A stretch of DNA of 64,000 nt from Diplolepis rosae. Lineage: Eukaryota; Arthropoda; Insecta; Hymenoptera; Diplolepididae. How positions within the stretch are numbered: the first letter of the stretch is position 1; the number at the start of each line of letters is the position of its first letter. The notes under the pieces are model-generated. The model saw nothing but the letters and a program-made list of their open reading frames with translations. It searched no databases and was not told the origin of the DNA. This document shows positions 45,440 through 57,500 of this stretch, piece by piece. The stretch is from the NCBI GenBank assembly GCA_030998225.1, contig JAPYXD010000250.1, forward strand, positions 1-64,000. Reading direction: 5' to 3'. Made by a program: the position numbers and the translations under genes.

Positions 45440-46098
45440 GAGGCATTTTCGACGGAGGACAGACGGCTATTCGCTCCACCAGTACATCAAGTCCCCGGTA
45501 CGCCCGTGACTGCGGCGAGGCATTGAGTGGTCACATGCTGCGACCTCTTTCCCGCCTAGCCGCCCGCACAGTGTCCTCCAACGACCCAACAGACCAGCCA
45601 AGCTCATCAATGAGCCTGGTTTCTTCGAGGTGTTCGTACAGCTTGTCTCAATGCACCGGTGGTCACTCAAGGTGAACGAACCCCTCGTCGGTCTACAGAA
45701 AGTCCCCGATTCTCAAATCAGGGCTACAAACAAGGATCCCAGCCCTCCGTGATGCATCCTGGTACCAAGCAGTGTTTTCGGACCATTTGTGTTGCACACT
45801 AATGAGCAACACATCGGCCCTCCTCTCCCTGGCATTCTGCATCAGAAGGTCCTGGGCTTCCTGCCCTCTCCCGAGGTTGAGCTGTAGAAATTTCACTTTC
45901 CATCCCTCTACCTCTGAAGCTTCTCCCTAAATACTGAGCAAGAACCGCTCCCCGAAGCATGGGCGACACCTTTTTCGCCCCTATCAGCACAAGTCAGGCA
46001 CCTAGGAGGAGCCTTGCACTCCTTGGTCACGTGCGACGCGCCCCCGCAGCTCCAGCAGGCATCCTTCCCGCCTGGAAGCGCGCAGCCGCGCGACACAT
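45440..46098 (-). pseudogene. R1-clade LINE: ORF1 end and ORF2 start
   Basis: ORF1 tail (46096-45908) has zinc knuckles: CWSCGGASHVTKEC (CX2CX4HX4C) and CLTCADRGEKG. ORF2 start at 45896 is MKFLQLNLGRGQEAQDLLMQ, the apurinic-type endonuclease N-terminus, reaching SRRAGILVCSPDLRIGDF. Most of the endonuclease is then deleted and the frame at 45670 shows its end (SDHRCI, the catalytic SDH box) and WWSE. The RT is absent. GC-rich like 38907-39730, but the two pieces are not in colinear order. Confidence 0.85.
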
Positions 46099-46104
46099 GG
46101 TCAT

Positions 46105-46412
46105 CAATCCACCTTAATCTTTTTCGATCTCTTCGTCAATCTAAATTCACGTTTATCTTTTTCAATCTCACCTTTTCTATCTCATTCTATTCTACATCTA
46201 CCAGCAGCAATCTTTTTCTATCTGTTTGTTAATCTTAATTCATGTCTATCTTCTTCAACCTCCCCTTTTCTATCTCATTCTATCCTTCATCTATCAACCT
46301 CAATCTTTTTCTATCTTCTTGCCAATCAAGTCGACGCTTATCTCTCCCTATCACAAATTTCAAACTGCCTTTCTATCTCTTATTATCTCTCCTTATAACA
46401 GAAGACGATCAG
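46105..46412. repeat. Pyrimidine-rich repeat field
   Basis: Irregular repetition of TATCTTTTTCAATCT, CTTTTCTATCTCATTCTAT and CTTCTTGCCAATC. The inverse type (GATAGAAAAAGATAG) fills 46735-46965 on the other side of the MITE, so the two form a loose inverted pair. Confidence 0.6.
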
Positions 46413-46420
46413 TCCACTAT

Positions 46421-46582
46421 CAGTGATCCCAGAACCTGGGAGCTGGCGGCCCCCACCATAGATGCCTCGAGCACATTGTGTTTTGCTCATTCAACCAACC
46501 TATGGCAGTCGAGCGAGGAAGAAGCCATGAGCTGGTGATGTCTATTGTGGGGGCCGCCAGCTCCCACGTTCTGGGATCACTG
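46421..46582. mobile_element. hAT-type MITE, copy 2 (162 bp)
   Basis: Near-identical to 4912-5073. Flanks TCCACTAT (46413-46420) and TCCACTAC (46583-46590) form an 8-bp duplication with one change. Confidence 0.92.
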
Positions 46583-46734
46583 TCCACTACTAAGATATTT
46601 TATATTCTTTTTCTATAAGGATTATTATATATTATGGTCAATAAAGTAATAGTCTTCCACTATATAAAATGGACACAATACTTTTCAGAACTACACTCTT
46701 CATTTCGTGGTAACAATAGATACTGAGGGATATA

Positions 46735-46965
46735 GAGAAAGATTAAAATTTGCAGTATGGAAAGAAAAATGAGGGATATAAAAAGATAAAAATGGTCGAT
46801 TTCAAAAGATAGAGAAAAAAATAGAAAAAGTTAGATACTACTTCAGTCGGCAGAGAGACTAAGGGATAGAAAAAGATAGATATTCCCGGTCACTCTAAAG
46901 TGATGGGTTACGAGAGATAGAAATCTTCTGTCTTTTCTAATCGTCCAGTTCCTATCTTTTTCAAT
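46735..46965. repeat. Purine-rich counterpart repeat
   Basis: Repeated GATATAGAGAAAGATTAAAA, AGATAGAGAAAAAAATAGAA and GGGATAGAAAAAGATAGA words, complementary in type to 46105-46412. Confidence 0.55.
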
Positions 46966-46974
46966 CTTTTTACT

Positions 46975-47140
46975 TCCAGCATGGTAGGTAGAAGATGCGA
47001 ATCGCCAATTGTTTGTTTATTTAATTTAGGAAAATCGAGAACCATTCTCCATTTTATTTTTCCTTGAGAATCAGGTTTTTTAGGAACTATCCATACTAGT
47101 GTTATAGGGTGATTGTGAGGATTTATTTATATCACTTTTT
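46975..47140 (-). pseudogene. gypsy reverse transcriptase, N-terminal fragment
   Basis: Minus strand: LVWIVPKKPDSQGKIKWRMV then LDFPKLNKQTIGDSHLLPT, equivalent to 24330-24450 of the plus-strand gypsy. It ends where the composite insertion begins. Confidence 0.85.
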
Positions 47141-47430
47141 AATAATATGTCGACTTGTCTTGTAATTTCTTCTTTGTTCTTTGTCAACTTATCTTTGTTG
47201 GTTAGGATATAAAAATTTTTGTTATTTATTAAGAACTGCTTCTTGAGGTTTACTCAAATAAAAAAAAATTTCAGTTGTGTGACCTGGTTTTTTACAAATT
47301 AAACAAATAATTTTGTCTTTAAGTGCTACGTTAAAACAGGTAGTTTTATTATTTCAATTATTAGTTGATTCTTCACTTTTTAAACAATTCGTATTTCTAT
47401 TTCTTCGTAGTGCAAAATTTGCAGCCAATC
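47140..47430 (-). pseudogene. gypsy gag zinc-knuckle fragment joined to pol
   Basis: Minus strand: NNKTTCFNVALKDKIICLIC then KKPGHTTEIFFYLSKPQEAV. C-x2-C-x4-H is kept, the last Cys is lost. The gag piece lies only about 100 bp from the RT piece, so the protease and most of the gag tail were deleted. Confidence 0.72.
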
Positions 47431-47576
47431 GTCGTTCAGTATATGACCATATGAAGCATGGTATATTATTATATTTTTTGGGGACGTCACGCATTGCGCA
47501 GTATCCCGCTGTGTGTGATGTAGTCATGCCTCTCTTTTCAATAAGTGGTTTTCTCTCTCTTTAGTGATATTTATAT

Positions 47577-47628
47577 TTATATATTTATATATTTATATAT
47601 TTATATATTTATATTTATATTTATTTTT
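47577..47628. repeat. (TATATT)n microsatellite
   Basis: Tandem TTATATATTTATATATTTAT. Confidence 0.9.
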
Positions 47629-47639
47629 CCACATTCATG

Positions 47640-47705
47640 AGTTATAATGCTACTTTACGATAACTTTACGATAATGTTACGATAACTTTACGCTACAGCG
47701 TAAAG
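47640..47705. repeat. TTACGATAA repeats ending in a hairpin
   Basis: TTTACGATAA-type word four times, the last forming CTTTACGCT/AGCGTAAAG separated by ACA. No function assigned. Confidence 0.5.
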
Positions 47706-47734
47706 CTATCGTTCAGCCAGTTCGCTAGGGACGA

Positions 47735-47830
47735 TATGTTATAATACCCACACAAGAGAACAAATTGGCTGACCAAAAGAGTAGGTGAATGAAACCCTAC
47801 AGTACCAATACACTACCGCATGCACTTATC
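47735..47830 (+). repeat. gypsy LTR fragment
   Basis: ACCCACACA, CTGACC, GAGTAGGTGAATGAAACCCTACAGTACCAATACACTACCG in pieces match 19389-19470 of the gypsy 5' LTR (U3). Confidence 0.6.
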
Positions 47831-48742
47831 ACACATTTAAGAGTCAATACATGTGAGGAATATCAAATTTTACATAACGAGTCTGCCGTATTGGATCAGC
47901 CATTTTAAATTTCAAAAAAATCACCTAAGATTCGAATTTAGTGATGACTAAAACCTATGAGATTGCCAATTGGCAAATTTTACACCATCCTGGTTTGTAA
48001 TAAAACTCGAAATATACGTATTTCTACTAGCTTCATGGCAGCCGCAATCTTGAATTTTAATTTTATGGGCTAATATTGCTTCCGCCAATCACAATAGGTG
48101 AGACAAAACTCGTAATAACTTATTTGCATGATCACACTACGAAGTAACCTGGAAAATCCGAAATAGGATCAATATTCTCAATTTCAAAAAATTTCAAACG
48201 TCCAGACGCCATTTTGAATTAAAGAACAAAGAGAAACAAAATATTTCAATGCATATATTAAAAGTACAAGTCTCGAGAACACGTTTCTGATAAGTTAGAA
48301 GTTGCCTAAGTGTCGGGAACATAGTGAAAATTGAAATTAAAAAAAAAATCGTAGCCCAAAAATAGCGTTTTTTGGGGTATTTTTGGGAAAATAAAGGGTT
48401 TAGCGTCATTTTTGAGAATTCTGACTGTGCCATTGGAAAGAGCGACCCCAAAAACGGTATAGAGTATGGTGTTTCCGATCCTTTTTTATCTTTTTTCTAT
48501 CAATGGTACGACATGTAGTCAACGTTAAAATTCTGCACATCTGGCGTTAAAGAGTTCAGTCAAATGCTTTAGCAGGGCCGGTGATAAATTTGATTAATGA
48601 ATTGACTCTTGGTCTTGAGATAAACATTTCACAAATCTACATATATCGTTAAAACTATTCTCTCTACTCATTTAATTAGTGGTTTAGCTGAAGGCGAATT
48701 TTCTTATGATTAAGGTTGTTGCGGAAACCTCTAATCACGCTA
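47831..48742. other. Unassigned
   Basis: No gene or repeat recognised. Confidence 0.4.
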
Positions 48743-49254
48743 CACTGTAAAAAAAAATAATTCGGTAGGATTGCAAAAGCAGTTGTAAATGCATAAAGCG
48801 ATTGTACAAGTACAACGTTGCACGTTATAAAATTATTTATATTTTACGAAATTACAGTTGAATAGTAATTATGCTAAGTGACACGTTGTTTTTTTACAAG
48901 GCGAAATGTAATAGTGCAATGTTATACGTCGTAGAATTAAATATCATTGGCAAAATTACAATAGGATTATAAAATTACTACGTATCACGTTGGAAATAAA
49001 TCGCTTCACGTGACACGTAGTAATTTTATAATCCTATTGTAATTTTGCCAATGATATTTAATTCGACGATGTATAACGTTGCACTATTACATTTCGCCTT
49101 GTAAAAAAACAACGTGTCACGTAGCATAATTACTATTCAGCTGTAATTTCGTAAAATATAAATAATTTTATAACGTGCAACGTAGTACTTTTACAATCGC
49201 TTTATGCATTTACAACTGCTTTTGTAATCCTACTGAATTATTTTTTTTACAGTG
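48743..49254. mobile_element. Fully palindromic MITE (512 bp)
   Basis: Starts CACTGTAAAAAAAAATAATT and ends with the inverse; the two halves pair almost over their full length (about 245 bp each), centred near 49000. Flanked by TA on both sides (48741-48742, 49255-49256). No coding capacity. Contains many ACGT-core words (CACGT, TACGT). Confidence 0.9.
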
Positions 49255-49689
49255 TAGGTCGTTCCCTAGGTTATAGCGCGCGGGTGTTGACCTAAATCGA
49301 ACATCATTTCACATGGTGTACATTTTTGCGTTTTCGGACGTAACAAGGAATATTTTTGGAGGCCCCGGAGGGATAGCCGTAATAGTGATTTAGAGAGTAT
49401 TAAACCACAGCTAATATTTCATAAAATTCATCTTAATAAAAACTACCAAATTACAGGAGAATTTTTTTTAAATTGATGATAAAATTACGAAACTGAAACA
49501 AAATTTCTAGTAACATGTAATTGTACGAAGACTTCGGTTAACCAAAGCGTTAACTTGTTACAAGCTTCAGGATTTCCAGATACAAGTATTAGAATAAAAA
49601 GACACTTGGTAATTGAAAATCAGGAAATTGTTTCGTAAATCAACTAAAAAAGTAACTGAATTATTTTTAAATATTTCAAAAACTAGCAA
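49255..49689. other. Unassigned
   Basis: Nothing recognised, apart from GC-richer GGAGGCCCCGGAGGGATAG near 49360. Confidence 0.4.
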
Positions 49690-50690
49690 AATTTTAAGAT
49701 TGAATAAACCATAAAATCCTAAATTCAGATATTTGGCAAAAGATTAAGTATTCTATACTAAAATACAAAATTCCGAATTCTAAATTCAGATATTTGACAA
49801 AAGATCAAATATTCTATTCTTATATCAAAACTCTAAAGCTCTAAATTTATATATTTGACACAAGGTCAAATATTCTATTCTAATTATCAAATTCGAAATT
49901 TTTCTAAATCTCCAAATCTTAAATAGGATTATAAAAATCCTATATTACAAAATTCTAAAAAGGATCACAAGAATGCTAAAAATAAAGGAAATTTTCAAAT
50001 AGATCAAAGGAATCCAAATTCCAAATACATCTAAGTCATAAAATTTTGAATGGGATTCAAAAAATACTAAATTACAAAATTCTTAAAAAGGATCACAAGA
50101 ATCCTAAATTTATTCAAATTTTCTATGGATCAAAGGAATCTAAATTCTAATTGTTCTAAATCTCAAAATTTCAAATAGGATTATAAAAATCCTAAATTAC
50201 AAAATTCTTAAAAAGGATCACAAGAATCCCAAATTTATTCAAATTTTCTATGGATCAAAGGAATCCAAATTCTAATTTTTCTAAATCTCAAAATTTCAAA
50301 TACGATTATAAAAATTCTAAGTTATAAAATCCTAAATGGAATCACAAGAATTCTAAATTTAATCAAATTTTCTATGTATCAAAAGAATCCAAATTCTAAA
50401 TTTTTCCCAATCTCCCAATTTTAAATAGGATTATAAAAATCCTATATTACAAAATTCTAAAAAGGATCACAAGAATCCTAAAAATAAAGAAGATTTTTAA
50501 ATGGATCAAAGGAATCCAAATTCTAAATATATCTAAATCATAAAATTTCAAATGGGATTACAAAAATCCTATATTATAAAATTTTAAAAAAGATCACAAG
50601 AATCCAAAAATTAAACAAATTTTCTTTAAATGGATCAAAAGAATTCAAAATCTAAAAACTATCCAAATTCTGCCTTGCTTCACCATTATC
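49690..50690. repeat. Satellite, period about 125 bp, 7-8 units
   Basis: Anchor GGATCACAAGAATCCTAAA recurs at about 49962, 50090, 50215, 50338, 50464 and 50591 (spacing 123-128). Each unit also contains ATGGATCAAAGGAATCCAAA and AGGATTATAAAAATCCTA. Earlier units (49690-49960) are more diverged. The last unit abuts gypsy integrase sequence. Confidence 0.88.
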
Positions 50691-51353
50691 AAATTCCTTA
50701 GCAAACAGATCCAGAAAATAGCAGGACGATTTAAGATAAAAAGAGTTAAAGCCACTGCATTTCACCCTCAATCCAGTGGTTCCCTAGAACGTTCACACCA
50801 CGCACTAGGTGAATTTTTAAAGCAATAATCTGACAAGGATTGCGAGTGGGATCAGTGGATAGATATAGCAATATTTAATTATAATACCTGTGTACATGAA
50901 GGTACAAAACATACACCTTTCGAAATGGTTTTCGGACGGCTAGCAAAGTCACCATCCTGCGAACCAATCTGAGAGGACGGTTTACAACCTACTTACCAGG
51001 GGTATATTAAAGATCTTGTCATCCGACTCACGGGAATAAGAACAGTGTATATAATAATCTTGTTGATTAAAAAAAAAACGGTCCAAAAATTATTATGACA
51101 AGAAAGTAAATATAATGTAAATTTTAAGGTGGGAGATTACGTCTTTTTATTAAGGGGACGCAACCCTGGGAAATTCGGGGACCATTATACAGGTCCTCAT
51201 AAAATGTTGAAACTTATTAATAAAAATAACGTTAAAATCCAGTTCAAAGGAAGTAGTAAGATAGCGCATGCGAATAGACTGAGAATATCACATATTAATC
51301 ATGAAATCAATGTAAAAAAAATAAAAACCAAAAAGAGATTGCTCAGAAGATGA
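50691..51353 (+). pseudogene. gypsy integrase C-terminal half
   Basis: Starts abruptly after the satellite. FHPQSSGSLERSHHALGEFL gives the catalytic Glu region, followed by a TAA, then DWQWID-like and HTPFEMVFGRLAK sequence with further stops. The open frame 51129-51353 is the tail: MGDYVFLLRGRNPGKFGDHY to RLRISHINHEINVKKIKTKK. A relative of the 33-37 kb element, not a copy of it. Confidence 0.85.
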
Positions 51354-51379
51354 ATAACTGTATTCATGTTCTGATTACA

Positions 51380-52330
51380 GATGTTCGCAATTTTATTTTT
51401 TGTCTTGTTGTTAGAAGCCACAACAGCACTAATTGGGTATGACTGCGGATCGCGTTCATTGAACATAATAACAATATCATTGTTAGATGTAGGTCAATGT
51501 CAAATGCCCTTCGAATACATACACTAAATGTATCGAGAAAATATGTACAATTATTATAAGTAAATGAATTTGTAGAAGCTCAGGCTATTCAATGTAAGCT
51601 TGAAGTACATCGTACGGTTTTCTATTGTGGAATGTATTCACATATCTCAATTGTACAACATGGAGAACATGAGTATTTATACGACATAAGCAAAAAAACT
51701 TGTAGACAACTTTATACCACCGGAATACTTAGATTCGGCAATCATATTATCAGCGGTGTCAAAATAAATAGTACTTCAACGCGCCCCATGCTTTTCGCAG
51801 GGTATCTAGATAACGAAGGTAGGTGTAACGAAGCCTCATATTCATATCCTTATATGGAGATTGGGAAGCGGTAGTAGTTCAAGGAACAATAAAGGTAACC
51901 CTGCAAGAGCAGAGGGCTAAAGTAGATTTAACCAATAATCTGATACATTTACGCTCCGGTACACCTTGCACCTTATCAGACGCAACTTGCATGGACTTAG
52001 AAGGCGGGTATACATTTTGGAACCCCATTCCAGTAAGTAACTGTAAATTTTACAAGTATAGCATTTTATACGAAGGCTACGCAAATAAAGTTAATGATTT
52101 AGTTCATAATCATGTCCAGGCTGTATACTCGTTAGCAACAGATGATATAAACTTCGCTCTAATGATAAAATCGGCGGATAGCGTTTGCGAATATACTCTT
52201 TTTTCGCACCGAACATCCTAAGTCAGTTATTTTTGAGACTGTTAAGGGGGAATCATTTGCAGACAATTACAAATCAGCTGTATACAACCTAGATTTATTC
52301 GCCTATGTTAATTCAAAATTCATATACGTA
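51380..52330 (+). pseudogene. Envelope-glycoprotein remnant of a gypsy element
   Basis: Immediately after pol. The first frame starts at 51380 with a hydrophobic signal peptide (FAILFFVLLLEATTA) followed by IGYDCG and SLNIITISLLDV, then stops near 51526. Later fragments lie at 51632-51874 (CGMYSHISIVQHGEHEYLYD) and 51880-52250 (CMDLEGGYTFWNP). At least two stops and a frame change break it. The YDC...SLLDV start and Cys spacing remind me of the chuvirus-like glycoproteins captured by arthropod LTR elements; that assignment is from memory. The rest is cut by the TA-type element at 52331. Confidence 0.65.
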
Positions 52331-52640
52331 ACCAGGAACAAAAAACCGATAGAACGCGCGTCTCTTTGAATTGCGTATCTGTCATTTGCATATTCAGGAT
52401 ATAAAAATTCAATCGGATGGTGAAACTTGGAATCTGCGATTTGTGCGCAATGTTTTAAATCTGCCATTCGACATTGGTTAAATCGTTGAGTGAATAGAGT
52501 TGGATAAGACTGACTAACCTCAAATAATTTCTAATGGCAATGTACGTTTCATTGATGTTCGCATGAATCAGTTGAAATTCCAAATTAAATGGATGTCTTA
52601 AAAGGTCACTCTGAATAAGAGAAATACGATAAAAACTGAG
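52331..52640. mobile_element. TA-flanked element, second copy (left half only)
   Basis: ACCAGGAACAAAAAACCGAT then GAACGCGCGTCTCTTTGAAT match the left part of the element at 24451 for about 305 bp, preceded by TA. The right end is not present. Confidence 0.82.
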
Positions 52641-53079
52641 CAACTTTCAATGAGCGTGAATCCGCAACGTGGAGGTTACCTTAGGTTATGTTAAGCTAAG
52701 TGGATAAATGCAGATTACAATTGTAAACAATGAATTGTTTGGAATGAGAAGTATAAAATTATTCACTCGAATTGGAGTTTAAATAATAATTAAACGAATG
52801 AAAAATAAATTAGTTTTATAAAATATTAAACGTATACTAAGTAAAGGAAATATAATAATGAGAAACAAAATATGAATTATTTAAAATTAAATAATAATTA
52901 ACTAATGATGTATTTTAGCTCTGAACAAAATTTTAAATTAATTACAAAATATAATCGTATTCTTATAATAAATAACTAAAATTAGCTAGGTGTGACTTCA
53001 AATGAAAGTAAAAAGAAAATGTGAAGAAACTTTTTTTGCAAAATGATTTACATTTAAACTCGTAAAACAACTTTAATGG
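52641..53079. other. AT-rich, unassigned
   Basis: No gene. Confidence 0.4.
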
Positions 53080-53462
53080 ATTTGTACCCGGTTTTTGTCC
53101 CCGGTTTGTACCCGGAGATTATCGGGTTCTATCTGGGATCACATAATATCTTCACCCGGTTTCTATATGGTTCTTACCTGGGACCTTTGAGATTTTTATC
53201 TGGTTTGTATCTGGCTCCTTAAAATACTTATACCCGGTTCTAATCCGGCACTTAATCGGATTCTATCTGGGTTGATATAATATTTTGTCCGGTTTCTGTA
53301 TGGGTCTTATCTGGGCTCTGTAAGAGTTTTATCCTGTTTGTAGTCGGGTCCTCGAAATACGTATACTCGGTTCTTATCCGGCGTTACTGGATTTGTACCC
53401 GGTTTTTGTCCCCGGTTTATACCTGGAGCTTAACCGGGCTCTATATGGGATCACATAATATC
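53080..53462. repeat. Degenerate CCGG(T/A) repeat field
   Basis: Words such as TACCCGGTTTTTGTCCCCGG, CCGGTTTCTATATGG and TTCTATCTGGG recur irregularly about every 20-60 bp. The same field continues after the nested element (54470-54540) and beyond the minisatellite (57561-57735). Likely subterminal repeats of the CACTA element whose transposase lies at 57810-59860. Confidence 0.6.
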
Positions 53463-54469
53463 TAAACTGAGAGAAAAAGTACAGGCAAAATTCGAGTTAA
53501 GACTAGTATTTACCGTTTTTAATGGCAATGGAGGAATATTCGCTTGGAAGGTTAAATTTACTGTTTTCACAGTAAAAAATCTGTTTTTAAGCTGGTAGAT
53601 TTTATTTGAGTAAATTGACAGTACTTTTTTGTTACATGTACAACGAAAAAAAATCTCAGTAGGTTTGACTACTTTTTAACTTACTTTTCGTAGTTCGTAA
53701 AGGCCCCAGTGTCATTTTTTAAGTTAAGTGATCTGCAGGAACATAGATAAAGCAAATAAGAGCAGTGGTTGAATCGATGAATACTCTTAGTATATTTCAA
53801 AACTGTATTTACTATTAAGTAGACACTTAACTTACTATTTTTATATACACATTAACCTACAAATACACACCCCCCTCTATACTACACAAACGCTCGTTTA
53901 GACAGTATTAAAAATTGTTCTTAACGCTGCGGGTTCGAACCCTCTCTACTTATAATTATTGCATTAGTAACCTAACGACTAAGCCTCTCGGCTGCGCACG
54001 CTTGGAATACAAGAAAGGAAATAGCGCTTATAACCTGCAACTACTGCAGGGCCGTGTAAAAAGTGTTTGGGCCCCGTTATTGTTACTACCTCGACACAAT
54101 CAGATATACACACATACACACACGTGCTCGCATATGATTATTATGATAACATTACATAATTGCTTGCTGACTCCCGAGTTTTTTTAACCAAAATACAGCA
54201 AAAGTCGCTCGTATAGGCATTGTATTTCTTTAAACACACTAACGGCATATTTTTCTGTTAGACTTGTATTTTATAACTGACATCAAGAGAAACTTTTAAA
54301 ACATCAAACTGTGAAAATTACTGAAAAAAATATTGCGGTGCAAACCAGTACATTTTAAGGATAGTCACAGAAAAAAAATTGCGGACAGTAAAAGTTCTTG
54401 GTTTTAATAAATATCCTTGCTATACCTCCGAAAACCGTAAAATAACGTGATAATTTTCTCTCAGTGTAC
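53463..54469. mobile_element. Nested non-autonomous element, about 1.0 kb
   Basis: Left end ACTGAGAGAAAAAGTACAGG, right end the inverse TTTTCTCTCAGTG. Removing it joins AATATCT to TACCCAG, which restores a CCGG-type unit like that at 53140-53225. No transposase. It contains a tRNA-like GGGTTCGAACCC palindrome near 53929 and a CACACA run near 54105. Confidence 0.7.
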
Positions 54470-54539
54470 CCAGTTTTCCGGATAAGATCCTATTCGGGAC
54501 CTTTGAGACTTTTATCCGGTTTGTATCCGGCTCCTTAAT

Positions 54540-57500
54540 AATTTGCAGGTCGACAACTGCCTTATAGAAACCAGATAGGATCCGGGTAGAAACATATTTT
54601 TGTATTTTAATTTGCTGGATCCATATGCCAGATAGGAACCAGGTAGGGCCGGGTAGCAGATGCACTTTCACATTAACAATTTGCAAGTCTACAACTGCCT
54701 TAGAGAAACCGGATAGGATCCGAGTAGAAACATATTCTTGTATTTTAATTTGCTGGATCAATGTGCCAGATAGGAACCGGGTAGGGTCGGATAGCAGATG
54801 CACTTTAACCTTAACAATTTGCAAGTCTACACCTGCCTTACAGAAACCGGATAGGATCCGGGTAGAAACATATTTTTGAATTTTAATTTGCTGGATCCAT
54901 ATGCCAGATAGGAACCAGGTAGGGCCGGGTAGCAAATGCACTTTCACCTTAACAATTTGCAAGTCTACAACTGCCTTAGAGAAACCGGATAGGATCCGAG
55001 TAGAAACATATTTTTGTATTTTAATTTGCTGGATCAATGTGCCAGATAGGTACCGGGTAGGGTCTGGTAGCAGATGCACTTTCACCTTAACAATTTGCAA
55101 GTCTACAACTGCCTTAGAGAAACCGGATAGGATCCGAGTAGAAACATATTTTTGTATTTTAATTTGATGGATCAATGTGCCAGATAGGAACCGGGTAGGG
55201 TCGGGTAGCAGATGCACATTCACCTTAACAATTTGCAAGTCTACAACTGCCTTACAGAAACCGGATAGGATCCGGGTAGAAACATATTTTTGTATTTTAA
55301 TTTGCTGGATCCATATGCCAGATAGGAACCAGGTAGGGCCGGGTAGCAGATGCACTTTCACCTTAACAATTTGCATGTCGACAACTGCCTTATAGAAACC
55401 GGATAGGATCCGGGTAGAAACATATTTTTGTATTTTAATTTGCTGGATCCATATGCCAGATAGGAACCAGGTAGGGCCGGATAGCAGATGCACTTTCACC
55501 TTAACAATTTGCAAGTCGACAACTGCCTTATAGAAACCGGATAGGATCCGGGTAGAAACATATTTTTGTATTTTAATTTGCTGGATCCATATGCCAGATA
55601 GGAACCAGGTAGGGCTGGGTAGCAAATGCACTTTCACCTTAACAATTTGCAAGTCGACAACTGCCTTATAGAAACCGGATAGGATCCGGGTAGAAACATG
55701 TTTTTGTATTTTAATTTGCTGGATCCATATGCCAGATAGGAACCAGGTAGGGCCGGGTAGCAGATGCACTTTCACTTTAACAATTTGCAAGTCGACAACT
55801 GCCTTATAGAAACCGGATAGGATCCGAGTAGAAACATATTTTTGTATTTTAATTTGCTGGATCAATGTGCCAGATAGGTACCGGGTAGGGTCTGGTAGCA
55901 GATGCACTTTCACCTTAACAATTTGCAAGTCTACAACTGCCTTAGAGAAACCGGATAGGATCCGAGTAGAAACATATTTTTGTATTTTAATTTGATGGAT
56001 CAATGTGCCAGATAGGAACCGGGTAGGGTCGGGTAGCAGATGCACATTCACCTTAACAATTTGCAACACGACAACTGCCTTATAGAAACCAGATAGGATC
56101 CGTGTAGAAACATATTTTTGTATTTTAATTTGCTGGATCCATATGCCAGATAGGAACCAGGTAGGGCCGGGTAGCAGATGCACTTTCACCTTAACAATTT
56201 GCATGTCGACAACTGCCTTATAGAAACCGGATAGGATCCGGGTAGAAACATATTTTTGTATTTTAATTTGCTGGATCCATATGCCAGATAGGAACCAGGT
56301 AGGGCCGGGTAGCAGATGCACTTTCACTTTAACAATTTGCAAGTCGACAACTGCCTTATAGAACCCGGATAGGATCCGGGTAGAAACATATTTTTTATCT
56401 TAATTTGCTGGATCCATATGCCAGATAGGAACCAGGTAGGGCCAGGTAGCAGATGCTCTTTCACCTTAACAATTTGCAACACGGCAACTGCCTTATAGAA
56501 ACCAGATAGGATCCGGGTAGAAACATATTTTTGTATTTTAATTTGCTGGATCCATATGCCAGATAGGAACCAGGTAGGGCCGGGTAGCAAATGCACTTTC
56601 ACCTTAACAATTTGCAAGTCTACAACTGCCTTAGAGAAACCGGATAGGATCCGAGTAGAAACATATTTTTGTATTTTAATTTGCTGGATCAATGTGCCAG
56701 ATAGGTACCGGGTAGGGTCTGGTAGCAGATGCACTTTCACCTTAACAATTTGCAAGTCTACACCTGCCTTACAGAAACCGGATAGGATCCGGGTAGAAAC
56801 ATATTTTTGAATTTTAATTTGCTGGATCCATATGCCAGATAGGAACCAGGTAGGGCCGGGTAGCAAATGCACTTTCACCTTAACAATTTGCAAGTCTACA
56901 ACTGCCTTAGAGAAACCGGATAGGATCCGAGTAGAAACATATTTTTTATTTTAATTTGCTGGATCCATATGCCAGATAGGAACCAGGTAGGGCCAGGTAG
57001 CAGATGCACTTTCACCTTAACAATTTGCAACACGACAACTGCCTTATAGAAACCAGATAGGCTCCGTGTAGAAACATATTTTCGTATTTTAATTTCTGGA
57101 TCCATATGCCAGATAGGAACCAGGTAGGGCCGGGTAGCAAATGCACTTTCACCTTAACAATTTGCAAGTCTACAACTGCCTTAGAGAAACCGGATAGGAT
57201 CCGAGTAGAAACATATTTTTGTATTTTAATTTGCTGGATCAATGTGCCAGATAGGTACCGGGTAGGGTCTGGTAGCAGATGCACTTTCACCTTAACAATT
57301 TGCAAGTCGACAACTGCCTTATAGAAACCGGATAGGATCCGGGTAGAAACATATTTTTGTATTTTAATTTGCTGGATCCATATGTCAGATAGGAACCAGG
57401 TAGGGCCAGGTAGCAGATGCACTTTCACCTTAACAATTTGCAACACGACAACTGCCTTATAGAAACCAGATAGGATCCGTGTAGAAACATATATTCGTAT

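Larger units (their letters stand above)
45206..46974. other. Composite insertion in the minus-strand gypsy RT
   Basis: Between the two RT fragments about 60 RT codons are lost and replaced by pyrimidine-rich sequence (CTATCTTTTTCAATC-type words near both ends), an R1 LINE fragment and a hAT MITE. The order suggests a host repeat of CTATCTTTTTC type that entered first, then R1 and the MITE. Confidence 0.55.

Noticed and set aside
49690..50690. CRISPR-like regular array
   Set aside because: Whole units repeat with no unique spacers and the context is a eukaryotic transposon field. It is a satellite.
53925..54010. Possible tRNA-Ser/Leu-like gene on the minus strand
   Set aside because: It has box-A-like and GGGTTCGAACCC sequence, but the T stem and acceptor do not pair in register. 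Probably a palindrome or decayed SINE.
54420..56342. 640-codon frame as a real repeat protein
   Set aside because: It tracks the 138-bp repeat exactly, has no start context, domain or signal peptide, and neighbouring units are frameshifted. Kept only as a finding to test.
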